Positions 45,695-56,960 of a stretch of DNA of 64,000 nucleotides are shown piece after piece. The DNA comes from Pseudomonas guariconensis (GTDB lineage Bacteria; Pseudomonadota; Gammaproteobacteria; Pseudomonadales; Pseudomonadaceae). The stretch spans positions 44,805-108,804 of the forward strand of contig NZ_FMYX01000008.1 in assembly GCF_900102675.1 (NCBI RefSeq), read 5' to 3'. Both the position numbers and the translations under genes were made by a program. The notes under the pieces were generated by a model. It was not told the origin of the DNA. It did not search any database and saw only the letters and a list, made by a program, of their open reading frames with translations. Numbering within the stretch: the stretch's first letter is position 1; every line of letters starts with the position of its first letter.

Positions 45695-45710
45695 TGTCGC
45701 TTTGAAGAAA
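45695..45710 (+). promoter_or_regulatory. ArgR-type half-site before aotJ
   Basis: TGTCGC-N8-AA (with TTTGAAGA as the spacer) matches one half of the Pseudomonas ArgR (AraC-type) binding consensus, 151 bases upstream of aotJ. A full second half at the expected 21-base spacing is not clear; a partial one has only the AA (45688-45689). Confidence 0.55.
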
Positions 45711-45860
45711 TATCGGCCACCGGGCTGTCGTTAAAATGCCACTCACTCGCTCGTGGTCTGCGACCTTGGTCGATACCCCCGCGGCTCGCGTTGTACCCAT
45801 TCGCATGTCGGGCAGTCGTTACACCTGCCTTGTATTGCCCTGTACCGATGGAGTTACCTG

Positions 45861-46646
45861 ATGAAGAAGCTCGCACTGCTTGGCGCCCTGGCGCTGTCCG
45901 TGTTGTCCCTGGTATCGCAGGCCGATGAGAAACCGTTGAAAATCGGTATCGAGGCTGCCTACCCACCCTTCGCCTTCAAGCAACCCGACGGCAGCATCGC
46001 CGGTTTCGACTACGACATCGGCAACGCCCTGTGCGAAGAGATGAAAGCCAAGTGCACCTGGGTCGAGCAAGAGTTCGACGGCCTGATCCCGGCGCTGAAA
46101 GTGCGCAAGATCGACGCCATTCTCTCGTCCATGTCCATCACCGAAGACCGCAAGAAGTCGGTCGACTTCACCAAGCGCTACTACCTGACCCCGGCTCGCC
46201 TGGTCATGAAGGATGGCACTCAGGTCAGCGAAGACCTGCATGAACTCAGCGGCAAGAAGATCGGCGTGCAGCGCGGTTCGATCCATGACCGCTTCGCCAA
46301 GGAAGTCCTGGCGCCCAAAGGGGCCACCGTCGTGCCTTACGGCACTCAGAACGAAATCTATCTCGACGTCGCGGCCGGTCGCCTGGACGGCACCGTTGCC
46401 GACGCCACCCTGCTCGAGGACGGCTTCCTCAAGACTGACGCCGGCAAGGGCTTTGCCTTCGTCGGTCCATCGTTCACCGACGTGAAGTACTTCGGTGACG
46501 GCGTCGGCATCGCCGTGCGCAAGGGCGACAACGCCAATCGTGAGCGCATCAATGCCGCGATCGACGCGATCCGCAAGAACGGTAAGTACAAGGCCATCGA
46601 AGCCAAGTACTTCAACTTCGACATCTATGGGCCTGAAGCTCAGTAA
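45861..46646 (+). CDS. aotJ: Arginine/ornithine ABC transporter, periplasmic binding protein
   Basis: A 261-residue basic-amino-acid binding protein with a signal peptide ([20 protein letters not shown], cleaved before DEKPLKIG). The SBP family 3 domain shows [17 protein letters not shown] and [14 protein letters not shown] (about 28-60). It captures arginine or ornithine in the periplasm and hands it to AotQM-AotP. ATG at 45861 follows GGAG. It heads the aot cluster; a perfect hairpin follows it. Confidence 0.93.
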   Translation: MKKLALLGALALSVLSLVSQADEKPLKIGIEAAYPPFAFKQPDGSIAGFDYDIGNALCEEMKAKCTWVEQEFDGLIPALKVRKIDAILSSMSITEDRKKSVDFTKRYYLTPARLVMKDGTQVSEDLHELSGKKIGVQRGSIHDRFAKEVLAPKGATVVPYGTQNEIYLDVAAGRLDGTVADATLLEDGFLKTDAGKGFAFVGPSFTDVKYFGDGVGIAVRKGDNANRERINAAIDAIRKNGKYKAIEAKYFNFDIYGPEAQ

Positions 46647-46667
46647 GACGTTGGGTTTCACCTGTGC

Positions 46668-46709
46668 AATGGTGCAAACAGCAGAGGCTCTGAGGTTTGC
46701 ACCATTTTT
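46668..46709 (+). terminator. Attenuator-like hairpin between aotJ and aotQ
   Basis: AATGGTGCAAAC / GTTTGCACCATT is a perfect 12-bp stem with a 15-base loop and ends in TTTTT. It lies 22 bases after aotJ and 27 bases before aotQ, so it would reduce read-through and stabilise the aotJ message. Such a design is common for binding-protein operons, since the binding protein is needed in excess. Confidence 0.88.
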
Positions 46710-46736
46710 CATTCCAAGTCCCGAGGAATCCCAATC

Positions 46737-47426
46737 ATGTTGAAAGGCTACGGGGCAGTCATCCTCGATGGGGCATGGCTGACGCTGCAGCTCGCCCTGT
46801 CGTCGATGGCCCTGGCTATCGTGCTTGGCCTGATCGGCGTGGCGCTGCGTTTGTCGCCAGTACGCTGGTTGGCCTGGCTGGGTGATATGTACGCCACGGT
46901 GATCCGTGGCATTCCAGATCTGGTGCTGATCCTGCTGATCTTCTATGGCGGTCAGGATCTGATCAACCGCATTGCGCCGCTGGTCGGCTATGAAGACTAC
47001 ATTGACCTCAATCCGTTAGTGGCCGGTGTGGGCACCTTGGGCTTCATTTTCGGTGCGTACCTTTCCGAAACATTCCGCGGTGCCTTCCTGGGTATACCCA
47101 AAGGGCAGGCCGAGGCGGGCATGGCCTATGGCATGAGCGGCATGCAGGTTTTCTTCCGCATCATGGTGCCGCAAATGATCCGTCTGGCGATCCCGGGCTT
47201 CACCAACAACTGGTTGGTGCTGACCAAGGCCACGGCGCTGATCTCGGTGGTCGGCCTGCAGGACATGATGTTCAAGGCCAAGCAGGCGGCCGACGCCACA
47301 CGCGAGCCTTTTACCTTCTTCCTGGCAGTAGCGGCACTGTACCTGGTGCTCACCAGCATCTCGCTGCTGGCCCTGAAGTACCTCGAGCGACGCTATTCGG
47401 TGGGCGTAAAGGTGGCTGAACTATGA
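46737..47426 (+). CDS. aotQ: Arginine/ornithine ABC transporter, permease Q
   Basis: A 229-residue inner-membrane permease of the HisQ/GlnP-type family, with about five helices. The ABC-permease signature is in the region AGMAYGMSGMQVFFRIMVPQMIRLAIPG (about residues 126-153, EAGMAYG start). It pairs with AotM around the ATPase AotP. Its last bases overlap the aotM start (ATGA). Confidence 0.92.
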   Translation: MLKGYGAVILDGAWLTLQLALSSMALAIVLGLIGVALRLSPVRWLAWLGDMYATVIRGIPDLVLILLIFYGGQDLINRIAPLVGYEDYIDLNPLVAGVGTLGFIFGAYLSETFRGAFLGIPKGQAEAGMAYGMSGMQVFFRIMVPQMIRLAIPGFTNNWLVLTKATALISVVGLQDMMFKAKQAADATREPFTFFLAVAALYLVLTSISLLALKYLERRYSVGVKVAEL

Positions 47427-48121
47427 TCTTCGACTACAACGTCATCTGGGAGGCCATGCCCCTTTACCTGGGCGGCCTGCTGACCACCTTGAAGCTGCTG
47501 GCGCTGTCGCTGTTCTTCGGCTTGCTGACGGCCATTCCCCTGGGCCTGATGCGTGTCTCCAAGCAGCCGCTGGTGAGCCTGGTCGCCTGGCTCTATACCT
47601 ATGTGATCCGTGGCACGCCGATGCTCGTGCAGCTGTTCCTGATCTACTACGGTCTGGCGCAGTTCGAAGCCGTGCGCGAAAGCTTCCTCTGGCCCTGGCT
47701 GTCGAGCGCGACCTTCTGCGCGTGCCTGGCCTTTGCGATCAATACCAGCGCCTACACGGCCGAGATCATCGCCGGCAGTCTGCGGGCCACCCCGCACGGT
47801 GAGATCGAAGCGGCCAAGGCCATGGGCATGTCGCGCATGATGATGTACCGCCGCATCCTGCTGCCGTCGGCCTTGCGCCGGGCGCTGCCGCAGTACAGCA
47901 ACGAGGTGATCATGATGCTGCAGACCACCAGTCTGGCCTCGATCGTCACCCTGATCGACATCACGGGCGCGGCACGTACCGTCAATGCCCAGTACTACCT
48001 GCCTTTCGAGGCCTACATCACGGCGGGCGTGTTCTACCTGTGCCTGACCTTCATTCTGGTGCGCCTGTTCAAGATGGCCGAACGCCGCTGGCTCAGCTAC
48101 CTGGCGCCACGCAAGCACTGA
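47423..48121 (+). CDS. aotM: Arginine/ornithine ABC transporter, permease M
   Basis: A 232-residue membrane permease (HisM type) with about five helices. The EAA loop is [31 protein letters not shown] (about residues 127-156). It overlaps the aotQ stop by four bases (ATGA), so coupled translation is likely. P. aeruginosa has aotO between aotM and aotP; that gene is absent here. Confidence 0.92.
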   Translation: MIFDYNVIWEAMPLYLGGLLTTLKLLALSLFFGLLTAIPLGLMRVSKQPLVSLVAWLYTYVIRGTPMLVQLFLIYYGLAQFEAVRESFLWPWLSSATFCACLAFAINTSAYTAEIIAGSLRATPHGEIEAAKAMGMSRMMMYRRILLPSALRRALPQYSNEVIMMLQTTSLASIVTLIDITGAARTVNAQYYLPFEAYITAGVFYLCLTFILVRLFKMAERRWLSYLAPRKH

Positions 48122-48143
48122 TCGCTCTGTGAGAACCGACAGC

Positions 48144-48908
48144 ATGTACAAACTTCAAGTCCAAGACCTGCATAAGCGCTACGGCAGCCACGAAGTGCTC
48201 AAGGGCATTTCGCTCGAAGCCAAGGCGGGCGACGTGATCAGCATCATCGGCTCCAGTGGTTCGGGCAAGTCGACCTTCCTGCGCTGCATCAACCTGCTCG
48301 AGCAGCCGCACGCCGGGAAGATCCTGCTCAACAATGAAGAGCTCAAGCTGGTCCCCGGCAAGGATGGCGCGCTCAAGGCCGCCGACCCCAAACAGTTGCA
48401 GCGCATGCGTTCGCGCCTGTCGATGGTGTTCCAGCACTTCAACCTCTGGTCGCACATGACGGCGCTGGAGAATGTGATCGAGGCTCCTGTGCATGTGCTG
48501 GGCGTGAGCCGCAAGCAAGCGCTGGAAAAAGCCGAGCACTACTTGAACAAGGTGGGCGTGGCCCATCGCAAGGATGCCTTCCCCGGGCACATGTCCGGTG
48601 GTGAGCAGCAGCGGGTCGCGATCGCCCGGGCCTTGGCCATGGAGCCTGAGGTGATGCTGTTCGACGAGCCGACCTCGGCCCTTGACCCGGAGCTGGTGGG
48701 CGATGTGCTCAAGGTCATGCAATCGCTGGCTCAGGAAGGCCGCACCATGGTCGTGGTGACTCACGAAATGGGCTTCGCCCGTGAGGTGTCCAACCAATTG
48801 GTGTTCCTGCACAAGGGGTTGGTGGAAGAGCGCGGCAACCCGCGTGAAGTGCTGGTCAATCCGCAGTCGGAGCGACTCAAGCAGTTTCTTTCCGGCAGCC
48901 TGAAGTAA
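48144..48908 (+). CDS. aotP: Arginine/ornithine ABC transporter, ATPase
   Basis: A 254-residue nucleotide-binding protein (HisP/ArtP type). Walker [10 protein letters not shown] is at about residues 38-46, signature [15 protein letters not shown] near 153-167, Walker [13 protein letters not shown] near 173-184, and the H-loop [13 protein letters not shown]. It drives transport by AotQM and lies 22 bases after aotM. Confidence 0.95.
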   Translation: MYKLQVQDLHKRYGSHEVLKGISLEAKAGDVISIIGSSGSGKSTFLRCINLLEQPHAGKILLNNEELKLVPGKDGALKAADPKQLQRMRSRLSMVFQHFNLWSHMTALENVIEAPVHVLGVSRKQALEKAEHYLNKVGVAHRKDAFPGHMSGGEQQRVAIARALAMEPEVMLFDEPTSALDPELVGDVLKVMQSLAQEGRTMVVVTHEMGFAREVSNQLVFLHKGLVEERGNPREVLVNPQSERLKQFLSGSLK

Positions 48909-49007
48909 AGGCTGCACCTTGCACCAGAATAGGGCATGCTGCGCAGCGAAGCGCAGCCTGACCCGGCGCCACAGACACGAACGATCCCAGGTTTCGGACC
49001 ACGCCCT

Positions 49008-49988
49008 ATGACCACCCAGCGAATCGGATTTCTCATCTGGCCCAGTACCCGGCCGCTGACCCTGGCGCTGGCCGAGGAAGTGCTGCAGGTCGCCCAGCGG
49101 GTGCATCCGGATGTGTCTTACGAGTTGGTGTTTCTCCAGGCTGAAGTAGCGCCCGATGGGGCCTGGCGCTTGCCGGGCGAGCCTTGGAGCGGTCGTCTGG
49201 AGGGCTGTCAGAAGCTCTTTCTTCTGGCGGATGAGCCGCCAGTGGCGGTGGGCTCGGCCCTGTCGTCCGCGCTCAAGCAATTGGCGCGCAGCGGTTGCCT
49301 GATCGGTGGTCTGTCGGCCGGTGTGTACCCGCTGGCGGCGCTGGGTCTGCTCGATGGTTATCGCGCCGCAGTGCACTGGCGTTGGCAGGATGACTTTGCC
49401 GAGCGCTTTCCCAAGGTCATCGCCACCAGTCACCTATTCGACTGGGACCGTGATCGCCTGACCGCATGCGGTGGCATGGCTGTCACCGACCTGCTGCTGG
49501 CGGTGCTGGCGCGTGATCACGGCGCCGAGCTTGCCGGAGCGGTGTCTGAGGAGCTGGTGGTCGAGCGCATCCGTGAAGGGGGCGAGCGCCAGCGTATTCC
49601 GCTGCAGAATCGGCTCGGCTCCAGCCATCCGAAGCTCACCCAGGCGGTGCTGCTGATGGAGGCCAACATCGAAGAGCCGCTGACCACCGACGAAATCGCC
49701 CAGCACGTGTGTGTGTCCCGTCGGCAACTCGAGCGAATCTTCAAGCAGTACCTCAATCGCGTACCCAGCCAGTATTACTTGGAGCTGCGCCTGAACAAGG
49801 CGCGGCAGATGCTGATGCAGACTAGCAAGTCGATCATCCAGATCGGGTTGTCGTGCGGGTTTTCCTCCGGGCCGCATTTCTCCAGTGCCTACCGCAACTT
49901 CTTTGGGGCCACCCCGCGCGAAGACCGCAATCAGCGGCGCAGCGCCAGCCCGTTCGAGCTCAGTTCGGCGCCTGCCGAAAAGGGCTGA
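49008..49988 (+). CDS. argR: Arginine-responsive regulator ArgR (AraC family)
   Basis: A 326-residue regulator with an N-terminal class I glutamine-amidotransferase-like (DJ-1/PfpI-type) domain (about 1-180, with the SGCLIGGLSAGVYPLA elbow) and a C-terminal AraC-type HTH pair (about 215-310: SRRQLERIFKQYLN and SIIQIGLSCGFSSGPHFSSAYRNFFG). This is the Pseudomonas ArgR, an AraC-family protein distinct from the E. coli ArgR. It activates arginine catabolic genes and the aot/aru systems with arginine as effector. The upstream ribosome site is weak. It is the last gene of the aot block. Confidence 0.93.
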   Translation: MTTQRIGFLIWPSTRPLTLALAEEVLQVAQRVHPDVSYELVFLQAEVAPDGAWRLPGEPWSGRLEGCQKLFLLADEPPVAVGSALSSALKQLARSGCLIGGLSAGVYPLAALGLLDGYRAAVHWRWQDDFAERFPKVIATSHLFDWDRDRLTACGGMAVTDLLLAVLARDHGAELAGAVSEELVVERIREGGERQRIPLQNRLGSSHPKLTQAVLLMEANIEEPLTTDEIAQHVCVSRRQLERIFKQYLNRVPSQYYLELRLNKARQMLMQTSKSIIQIGLSCGFSSGPHFSSAYRNFFGATPREDRNQRRSASPFELSSAPAEKG

Positions 49989-50005
49989 GTCTGATCGTTC
50001 GAGTC

Positions 50006-50098
50006 GGCCTTTTTCGCAGGTGAGCCTGCGCCTGCAGGTCCCCGTCGGCGTTGGTGCCCGGCGTGGCCTGTGGGGCGGGCTCACCTGCGAAAAGGCCA
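50006..50098. repeat. Variant REP pair
   Basis: GGCCTTTTTCGCAGGTGAGCC on the left and GGCTCACCTGCGAAAAGGCC on the right form a nearly perfect 20-bp inverted repeat around a GC-rich middle. The core is GCAGGTGAGCCTGC, versus GCGGGTAAGCCCGC in the standard REP: the central palindrome is kept but changed in a coordinated way. Confidence 0.85.
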
Positions 50099-50170
50099 CC
50101 GCTCTTCTTATGTGAACACCCGTTCACCCATCCCTTTCTCTCCCGTACACTGCGCGATTGCGACAGTGTT

Positions 50171-50186
50171 TGTCGCATTGCCGAAA
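50171..50186 (+). promoter_or_regulatory. ArgR-type half-site 1 before aruC
   Basis: TGTCGC-N8-AA with spacer ATTGCCGA matches the Pseudomonas ArgR half-site. It lies 145 bases upstream of the aruC start. Confidence 0.7.
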
Positions 50187-50216
50187 ACCTGCCTGAAACA
50201 GGGTTTTGCGCTGTAA

Positions 50217-51536
<1,320 letters not shown>

Positions 51537-51600
51537 TAGCCCGCGGTCACCTTCGCCGGCCCTGACTGCGGTCGGGGCTGGCGATACCCGAATTTCTGCG

Positions 51601-51642
51601 CGGGCGCCCGCTTTCCAACGAAGTAGCGCGCCCGTTGTTTTT
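51601..51642 (+). terminator. Hairpin with T tract between aruC and aruF
   Basis: CGGGCG / CGCCCG, with an inner CGC / GCG pair, is followed by TTGTTTTT. It lies 64 bases after aruC and 43 before aruF. It may lower read-through into aruFGDBE, or a second promoter may serve them. Confidence 0.6.
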
Positions 51643-51684
51643 CCGTGCCGATGCGTCGGCCTGTTTTCCCAAAGGAGTGACACC

Positions 51685-52704
51685 ATGCTGGTGATGCGCC
51701 CCGCGCAAATGGCGGATCTGAACGAAGTGCAGCGCATGGCTGCCGACAGCCCCATTGGTGTCACCTCGCTGCCCGACGACGCCGGTCGCCTGGGCGACAA
51801 GATCGCCGCCTCGGAAACGTCGTTTGCCGCCGAAGTGAGCTTCAACGGCGAAGAAAGCTACTTCTTCGTCCTTGAGGACAACGAAACCGGCAAGCTCGTC
51901 GGTTGCTCGGCGATCGTCGCCTCGGCGGGCTACTCCGAGCCGTTCTACAGTTTTCGTAACGAGACCTTCGTGCACGCCTCGCGCGAGCTGAAGATCCACA
52001 ACAAGATCCACGTCCTGTCGTTGTGCCACGACCTGACCGGCAACAGCCTGCTGACCAGCTTCTACGTGCTGCCGGAGTTGGTGAACAGCGCCTTCGCCGA
52101 ACTCAACTCCCGCGGTCGTCTGCTGTTCATGGCTTCGCATCCGGAGCGCTTTGCCGATTCGGTGGTCACCGAGATCGTCGGCTACAGCGACGAGCAGGGG
52201 GAGTCGCCGTTCTGGGACGCCATCGGTCGCAACTTCTTCGATCTCAACTACGCCGACGCCGAGCGCCTGTGTGGCCTGAAGAGCCGCACCTTCCTCGCCG
52301 AACTGATGCCGCACTACCCGATCTACGTGCCGCTGCTGGCCGATGAGGCCCAGGAGGCCATGGGCCAGGTCCATCCGCGAGCGCAGATCACCTTCGACAT
52401 CCTCATGCGCGAAGGCTTCGAGACCGAGCACTACATCGACATCTTCGACGGTGGCCCGACGTTGCACGCGCGCACTTCGGGCATCCGCTCGATCGCCCAG
52501 AGCCGGGTGGTGCCGGTAAAACTCGACGATAGCCCGATCAAGGGCGGGCGCGCCTATCTGGTCTGCAACGGCCAGTTGCAGGATTACCGCGCCGTGCTGC
52601 TGGAGCTGGACTGGGTGCCGGGTAAACCGGTCGGCCTCAGCCACGAAGCCGCTGATGCCCTGGGGGTCGGTGAGGGCGGCAGTGTCCGCCTGGTCGCCGT
52701 CTAA
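51685..52704 (+). CDS. aruF: Arginine/ornithine N-succinyltransferase, alpha subunit
   Basis: A 339-residue AstA-family subunit. AruF and AruG together make the heteromeric arginine and ornithine succinyltransferase that starts the AST pathway (transfer of succinyl from succinyl-CoA to the alpha-amino group). The family N-terminus (LVMRPAQMADLNEVQRMA) and internal SLCHDLTGNSLLTSFYVLPEL are kept. The start follows AGGAGT. Confidence 0.95.
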   Translation: MLVMRPAQMADLNEVQRMAADSPIGVTSLPDDAGRLGDKIAASETSFAAEVSFNGEESYFFVLEDNETGKLVGCSAIVASAGYSEPFYSFRNETFVHASRELKIHNKIHVLSLCHDLTGNSLLTSFYVLPELVNSAFAELNSRGRLLFMASHPERFADSVVTEIVGYSDEQGESPFWDAIGRNFFDLNYADAERLCGLKSRTFLAELMPHYPIYVPLLADEAQEAMGQVHPRAQITFDILMREGFETEHYIDIFDGGPTLHARTSGIRSIAQSRVVPVKLDDSPIKGGRAYLVCNGQLQDYRAVLLELDWVPGKPVGLSHEAADALGVGEGGSVRLVAV

Positions 52705-52785
52705 GCCTGCGCCCGGCCCGCCCGTGTCGGGGCGCCGGTTCAGAGAGATTCGCGGTAGGCACGAGCCGCCGCACAAGGAGATAGC

Positions 52786-53811
52786 ATGATCGTTCGTCCC
52801 GTACGCAGCAGCGACTTACCCGCGCTGATCGAATTGGCACGCAGCACCGGCACCGGCCTGACCACCTTGCCGGCCAACGAAGGTCGCCTCGGACACCGTG
52901 TCGGCTGGGCCGAGAAGAGCTTCCGTGGCGAGGCCGAGCGCGCTGATACCGACTACCTGTTCGTGCTGGAGAACGACGAAGGCCTGGTGGTCGGCATCTG
53001 CGCCATCGCCGGCGCCGTGGGACTGCGCGAGCCTTGGTACAACTACCGCGTCGGCCTGACCGTCAGCGCCTCTCAGGAACTGAAGATCTATCGCGAGATC
53101 CCGACCCTGTTCCTGGCCAACGACCTGACGGGCAACTCCGAGCTGTGCTCCCTGTTCCTGCGGGGCGACTACCGCAGCGGCCTCAATGGCCGCCTGTTGT
53201 CCAAGGCGCGCATGCTGTTCATCGCCGAATTCCCGGAGCTGTTCGGCAACAAGATCATCGCCGAAATGCGTGGCATGTCCGACGAGAACGGTCGTTCGCC
53301 ATTCTGGGAGAGCCTGGGGCGGCACTTCTTCAAGATGGAGTTCAGCCAGGCCGACTACCTTACCGGTGTAGGCAACAAGTCCTTCATCGCAGAACTGATG
53401 CCCAAGTTCCCGCTGTATACCTGCTTCCTGTCGGAGGCTGCGCGCAACATCATCGGTCGTGTGCACCCCGACACCGAGCCTGCGCTGGCCATGCTCAAGC
53501 GCGAAGGCTTCAGTTACCAGGGCTATGTCGACATCTTCGACGCCGGCCCGGCCATCGAATGCGAAACCTCGAAGATCCGTGCCGTGCGCGAAAGCCAGAC
53601 CCTGGTGCTGGCGGTCGGGACGCCAGGCGACGATGCGACCCCTTATCTGATTCATAACCGCAAGCGCGAGGACTGCCGCATCACCGCGGCGCCGGCACGC
53701 CTGGCGGCTGGCACTTTGGTGGTCGATCCACAGACCGCCAAGCGCCTGCGCCTGGGGGCCGGCGACAGTGTGCGCGCCGTGACGCTGTCCGCTAGCCGGG
53801 AGGCCAATTAA
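52786..53811 (+). CDS. aruG: Arginine N-succinyltransferase, beta subunit
   Basis: A 341-residue AstA-family subunit paralogous to AruF (the two share VRPxxxxDLxxLxxLA and similar blocks such as IAELMPKFPLYTCFL versus LAELMPHYPIYVPLL). It follows aruF by 81 bases with AAGGAG before its start. The aruD ATG begins directly after its stop codon. Confidence 0.95.
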   Translation: MIVRPVRSSDLPALIELARSTGTGLTTLPANEGRLGHRVGWAEKSFRGEAERADTDYLFVLENDEGLVVGICAIAGAVGLREPWYNYRVGLTVSASQELKIYREIPTLFLANDLTGNSELCSLFLRGDYRSGLNGRLLSKARMLFIAEFPELFGNKIIAEMRGMSDENGRSPFWESLGRHFFKMEFSQADYLTGVGNKSFIAELMPKFPLYTCFLSEAARNIIGRVHPDTEPALAMLKREGFSYQGYVDIFDAGPAIECETSKIRAVRESQTLVLAVGTPGDDATPYLIHNRKREDCRITAAPARLAAGTLVVDPQTAKRLRLGAGDSVRAVTLSASREAN

Positions 53812-55275
<1,464 letters not shown>

Positions 55276-55298
55276 CAACAGGTCTCGGAGCCTAGCCG

Positions 55299-56648
55299 AT
55301 GAAATCCTACGAAGTGAATTTTGATGGCCTGGTGGGGCCTACCCACAACTATGGTGGTCTGTCCTACGGCAACGTGGCTTCGCAGAGCAACAGCCAGCAG
55401 CAGTCCAACCCGCGTGAAGCGGCGCGCCAAGGCTTGGCGAAGATGAAGGCTCTGGCCGACATGGGCTTCAAGCAAGGCGTGCTGGCCCCGCAGGAGCGTC
55501 CGGACGTTGCAGCCTTGCGTCGCCTGGGCTTCAGCGGCAGCGACGCCGAGGTGATCCGCCTCGCGGCGAAAGAGGCCATGCCTCTGCTGGTGGCAAGCTG
55601 CTCGGCCTCGAGCATGTGGGTGGCCAACGCCGCGACCGTCAGCCCCAGCGCCGACACCGCCGATGGCCGCGTGCATTTCACCGCTGCCAACCTGAACTGC
55701 AAGTACCACCGCAGTATCGAGCACCCCACCACCAGCCGTGTGCTGGGCGCCATGTTCGCGGACGAAAAGCACTTCGCCCACCACCAGGCCCTGCCGGCAG
55801 TCGCCCAATTCGGTGACGAAGGTGCGGCCAACCACACGCGCTTCTGCCGTACCTATGGCGAGCCAGGCGTTGAGTTCTTCGTCTACGGGCGCAGCGCCTT
55901 CGACAGCCGGTACCCGGCGCCGCAGAAGTACCCGGCGCGCCAGACCCTGGAAGCGTCCCAGGCTGTGGCACGGCTGCACGGGCTCGCCGATGACGGTGTG
56001 GTCTACGCTCAACAGAACCCGGCGGTGATCGATCAGGGTGTGTTCCACAACGACGTGATTTCGGTAGGCAATGGCGAAGTGCTGTTCTATCACGAGGATG
56101 CCTTCCTCGAGACCGATACGGTGCTTGGCCAGTTGCAGGCTAAACTGGCCAGCAAGGGCGGCAACTTCCAGGCGATCCGTGTGCCGCGGGCCGAGGTGAC
56201 GGTGGAGGACGCGGTGCGCTCCTACCTGTTCAATAGCCAGCTGCTCAGCCGGAATGATGGCTCCATGTTGTTGGTGGTGCCGGAGGAGTGCCGTAACAAC
56301 GAGCGGGTATGGTCCTACCTGGGGCAGTTGACCAGCCAGGGTGGCCCGGTGAAGGAAGTCAAGGTGTTCGACCTCAAGCAGAGCATGCAGAACGGCGGTG
56401 GCCCGGCTTGCCTGCGTCTGCGGGTCGCTTTGAAGGACAACGAACTGGCAGCGGTCAATCCAGGCGTTATCATGACCGCGCCGCTGTACGATACCTTGGT
56501 CCAGTGGGTCGACAAGCATTACCGCGATCGCCTGAGCGAAGCGGACCTGGCCGACCCGCAACTGCTGGACGAATGCCGTACGGCACTGGATGAGCTGACC
56601 CAAATCCTGAAACTGGGTTCGGTCTATCCGTTCCAACGCCAACCTTGA
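55299..56648 (+). CDS. aruB: N-succinylarginine dihydrolase
   Basis: A 449-residue enzyme (AstB) that hydrolyses N-succinylarginine to succinylornithine, CO2 and two ammonia. The family opening [22 protein letters not shown] is kept, and the amidinotransferase-like fold has its active-site Cys in the C-terminal third ([10 protein letters not shown]). It follows aruD by 23 bases with GGAG before the ATG. Confidence 0.96.
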   Translation: MKSYEVNFDGLVGPTHNYGGLSYGNVASQSNSQQQSNPREAARQGLAKMKALADMGFKQGVLAPQERPDVAALRRLGFSGSDAEVIRLAAKEAMPLLVASCSASSMWVANAATVSPSADTADGRVHFTAANLNCKYHRSIEHPTTSRVLGAMFADEKHFAHHQALPAVAQFGDEGAANHTRFCRTYGEPGVEFFVYGRSAFDSRYPAPQKYPARQTLEASQAVARLHGLADDGVVYAQQNPAVIDQGVFHNDVISVGNGEVLFYHEDAFLETDTVLGQLQAKLASKGGNFQAIRVPRAEVTVEDAVRSYLFNSQLLSRNDGSMLLVVPEECRNNERVWSYLGQLTSQGGPVKEVKVFDLKQSMQNGGGPACLRLRVALKDNELAAVNPGVIMTAPLYDTLVQWVDKHYRDRLSEADLADPQLLDECRTALDELTQILKLGSVYPFQRQP

Positions 56649-56661
56649 GAGAGAACTTGTA

Positions 56662-56949
56662 ATGTCCGATGCCCTGCGGCTGATCCTTGAAGACAACGAT
56701 GGTACCCAGCTGGAAACCTCCTGCACTCGCTTTGCTGTGGTCTGGCAGGGCAAGGAAGTCTGGATCCAGCAGGATGGCCGCGGCCAGCTGCTGATCGGCG
56801 TCGACGTGGAGGAAGGCGATACCGAATACGCCAACCTGCTGCTGCGCCCCATGGCGACCAACCTGGTCAGCCTGCAACTGGAAATGGAGCCGGCTGAAGT
56901 CGGTGACGACGATCACGTGCATGGCCCGGATTGCGGTCACCATCACTAA
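56662..56949 (+). CDS. Small His-rich protein in the aru operon, unknown function
   Basis: A 95-residue acidic protein that lies between aruB (13 bases upstream) and aruE (11 bases downstream), so it is clearly co-expressed with arginine catabolic genes. The first 75 residues look like a small beta fold ([23 protein letters not shown]). The C-terminus, [14 protein letters not shown], is a metal-binding-like histidine tail. Related genes at this place have been labelled 'topoisomerase II', which the sequence does not support. A role in metal delivery to the zinc enzyme AruE is a guess. Confidence 0.85.
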   Translation: MSDALRLILEDNDGTQLETSCTRFAVVWQGKEVWIQQDGRGQLLIGVDVEEGDTEYANLLLRPMATNLVSLQLEMEPAEVGDDDHVHGPDCGHHH

Positions 56950-56960
56950 GGAAACGCCCT

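Larger units (their letters stand above)
45337..45860. other. Intergenic region between acsA and aotJ
   Basis: This 524-base gap holds the acsA terminator (45387-45415), AT-rich sequence around 45590-45640 (a likely promoter zone), and an ArgR-type half-site (45695-45710). A frame open from about 45340 to 45693 has no ribosome site and no protein character, so I do not call it a gene. Confidence 0.6.
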
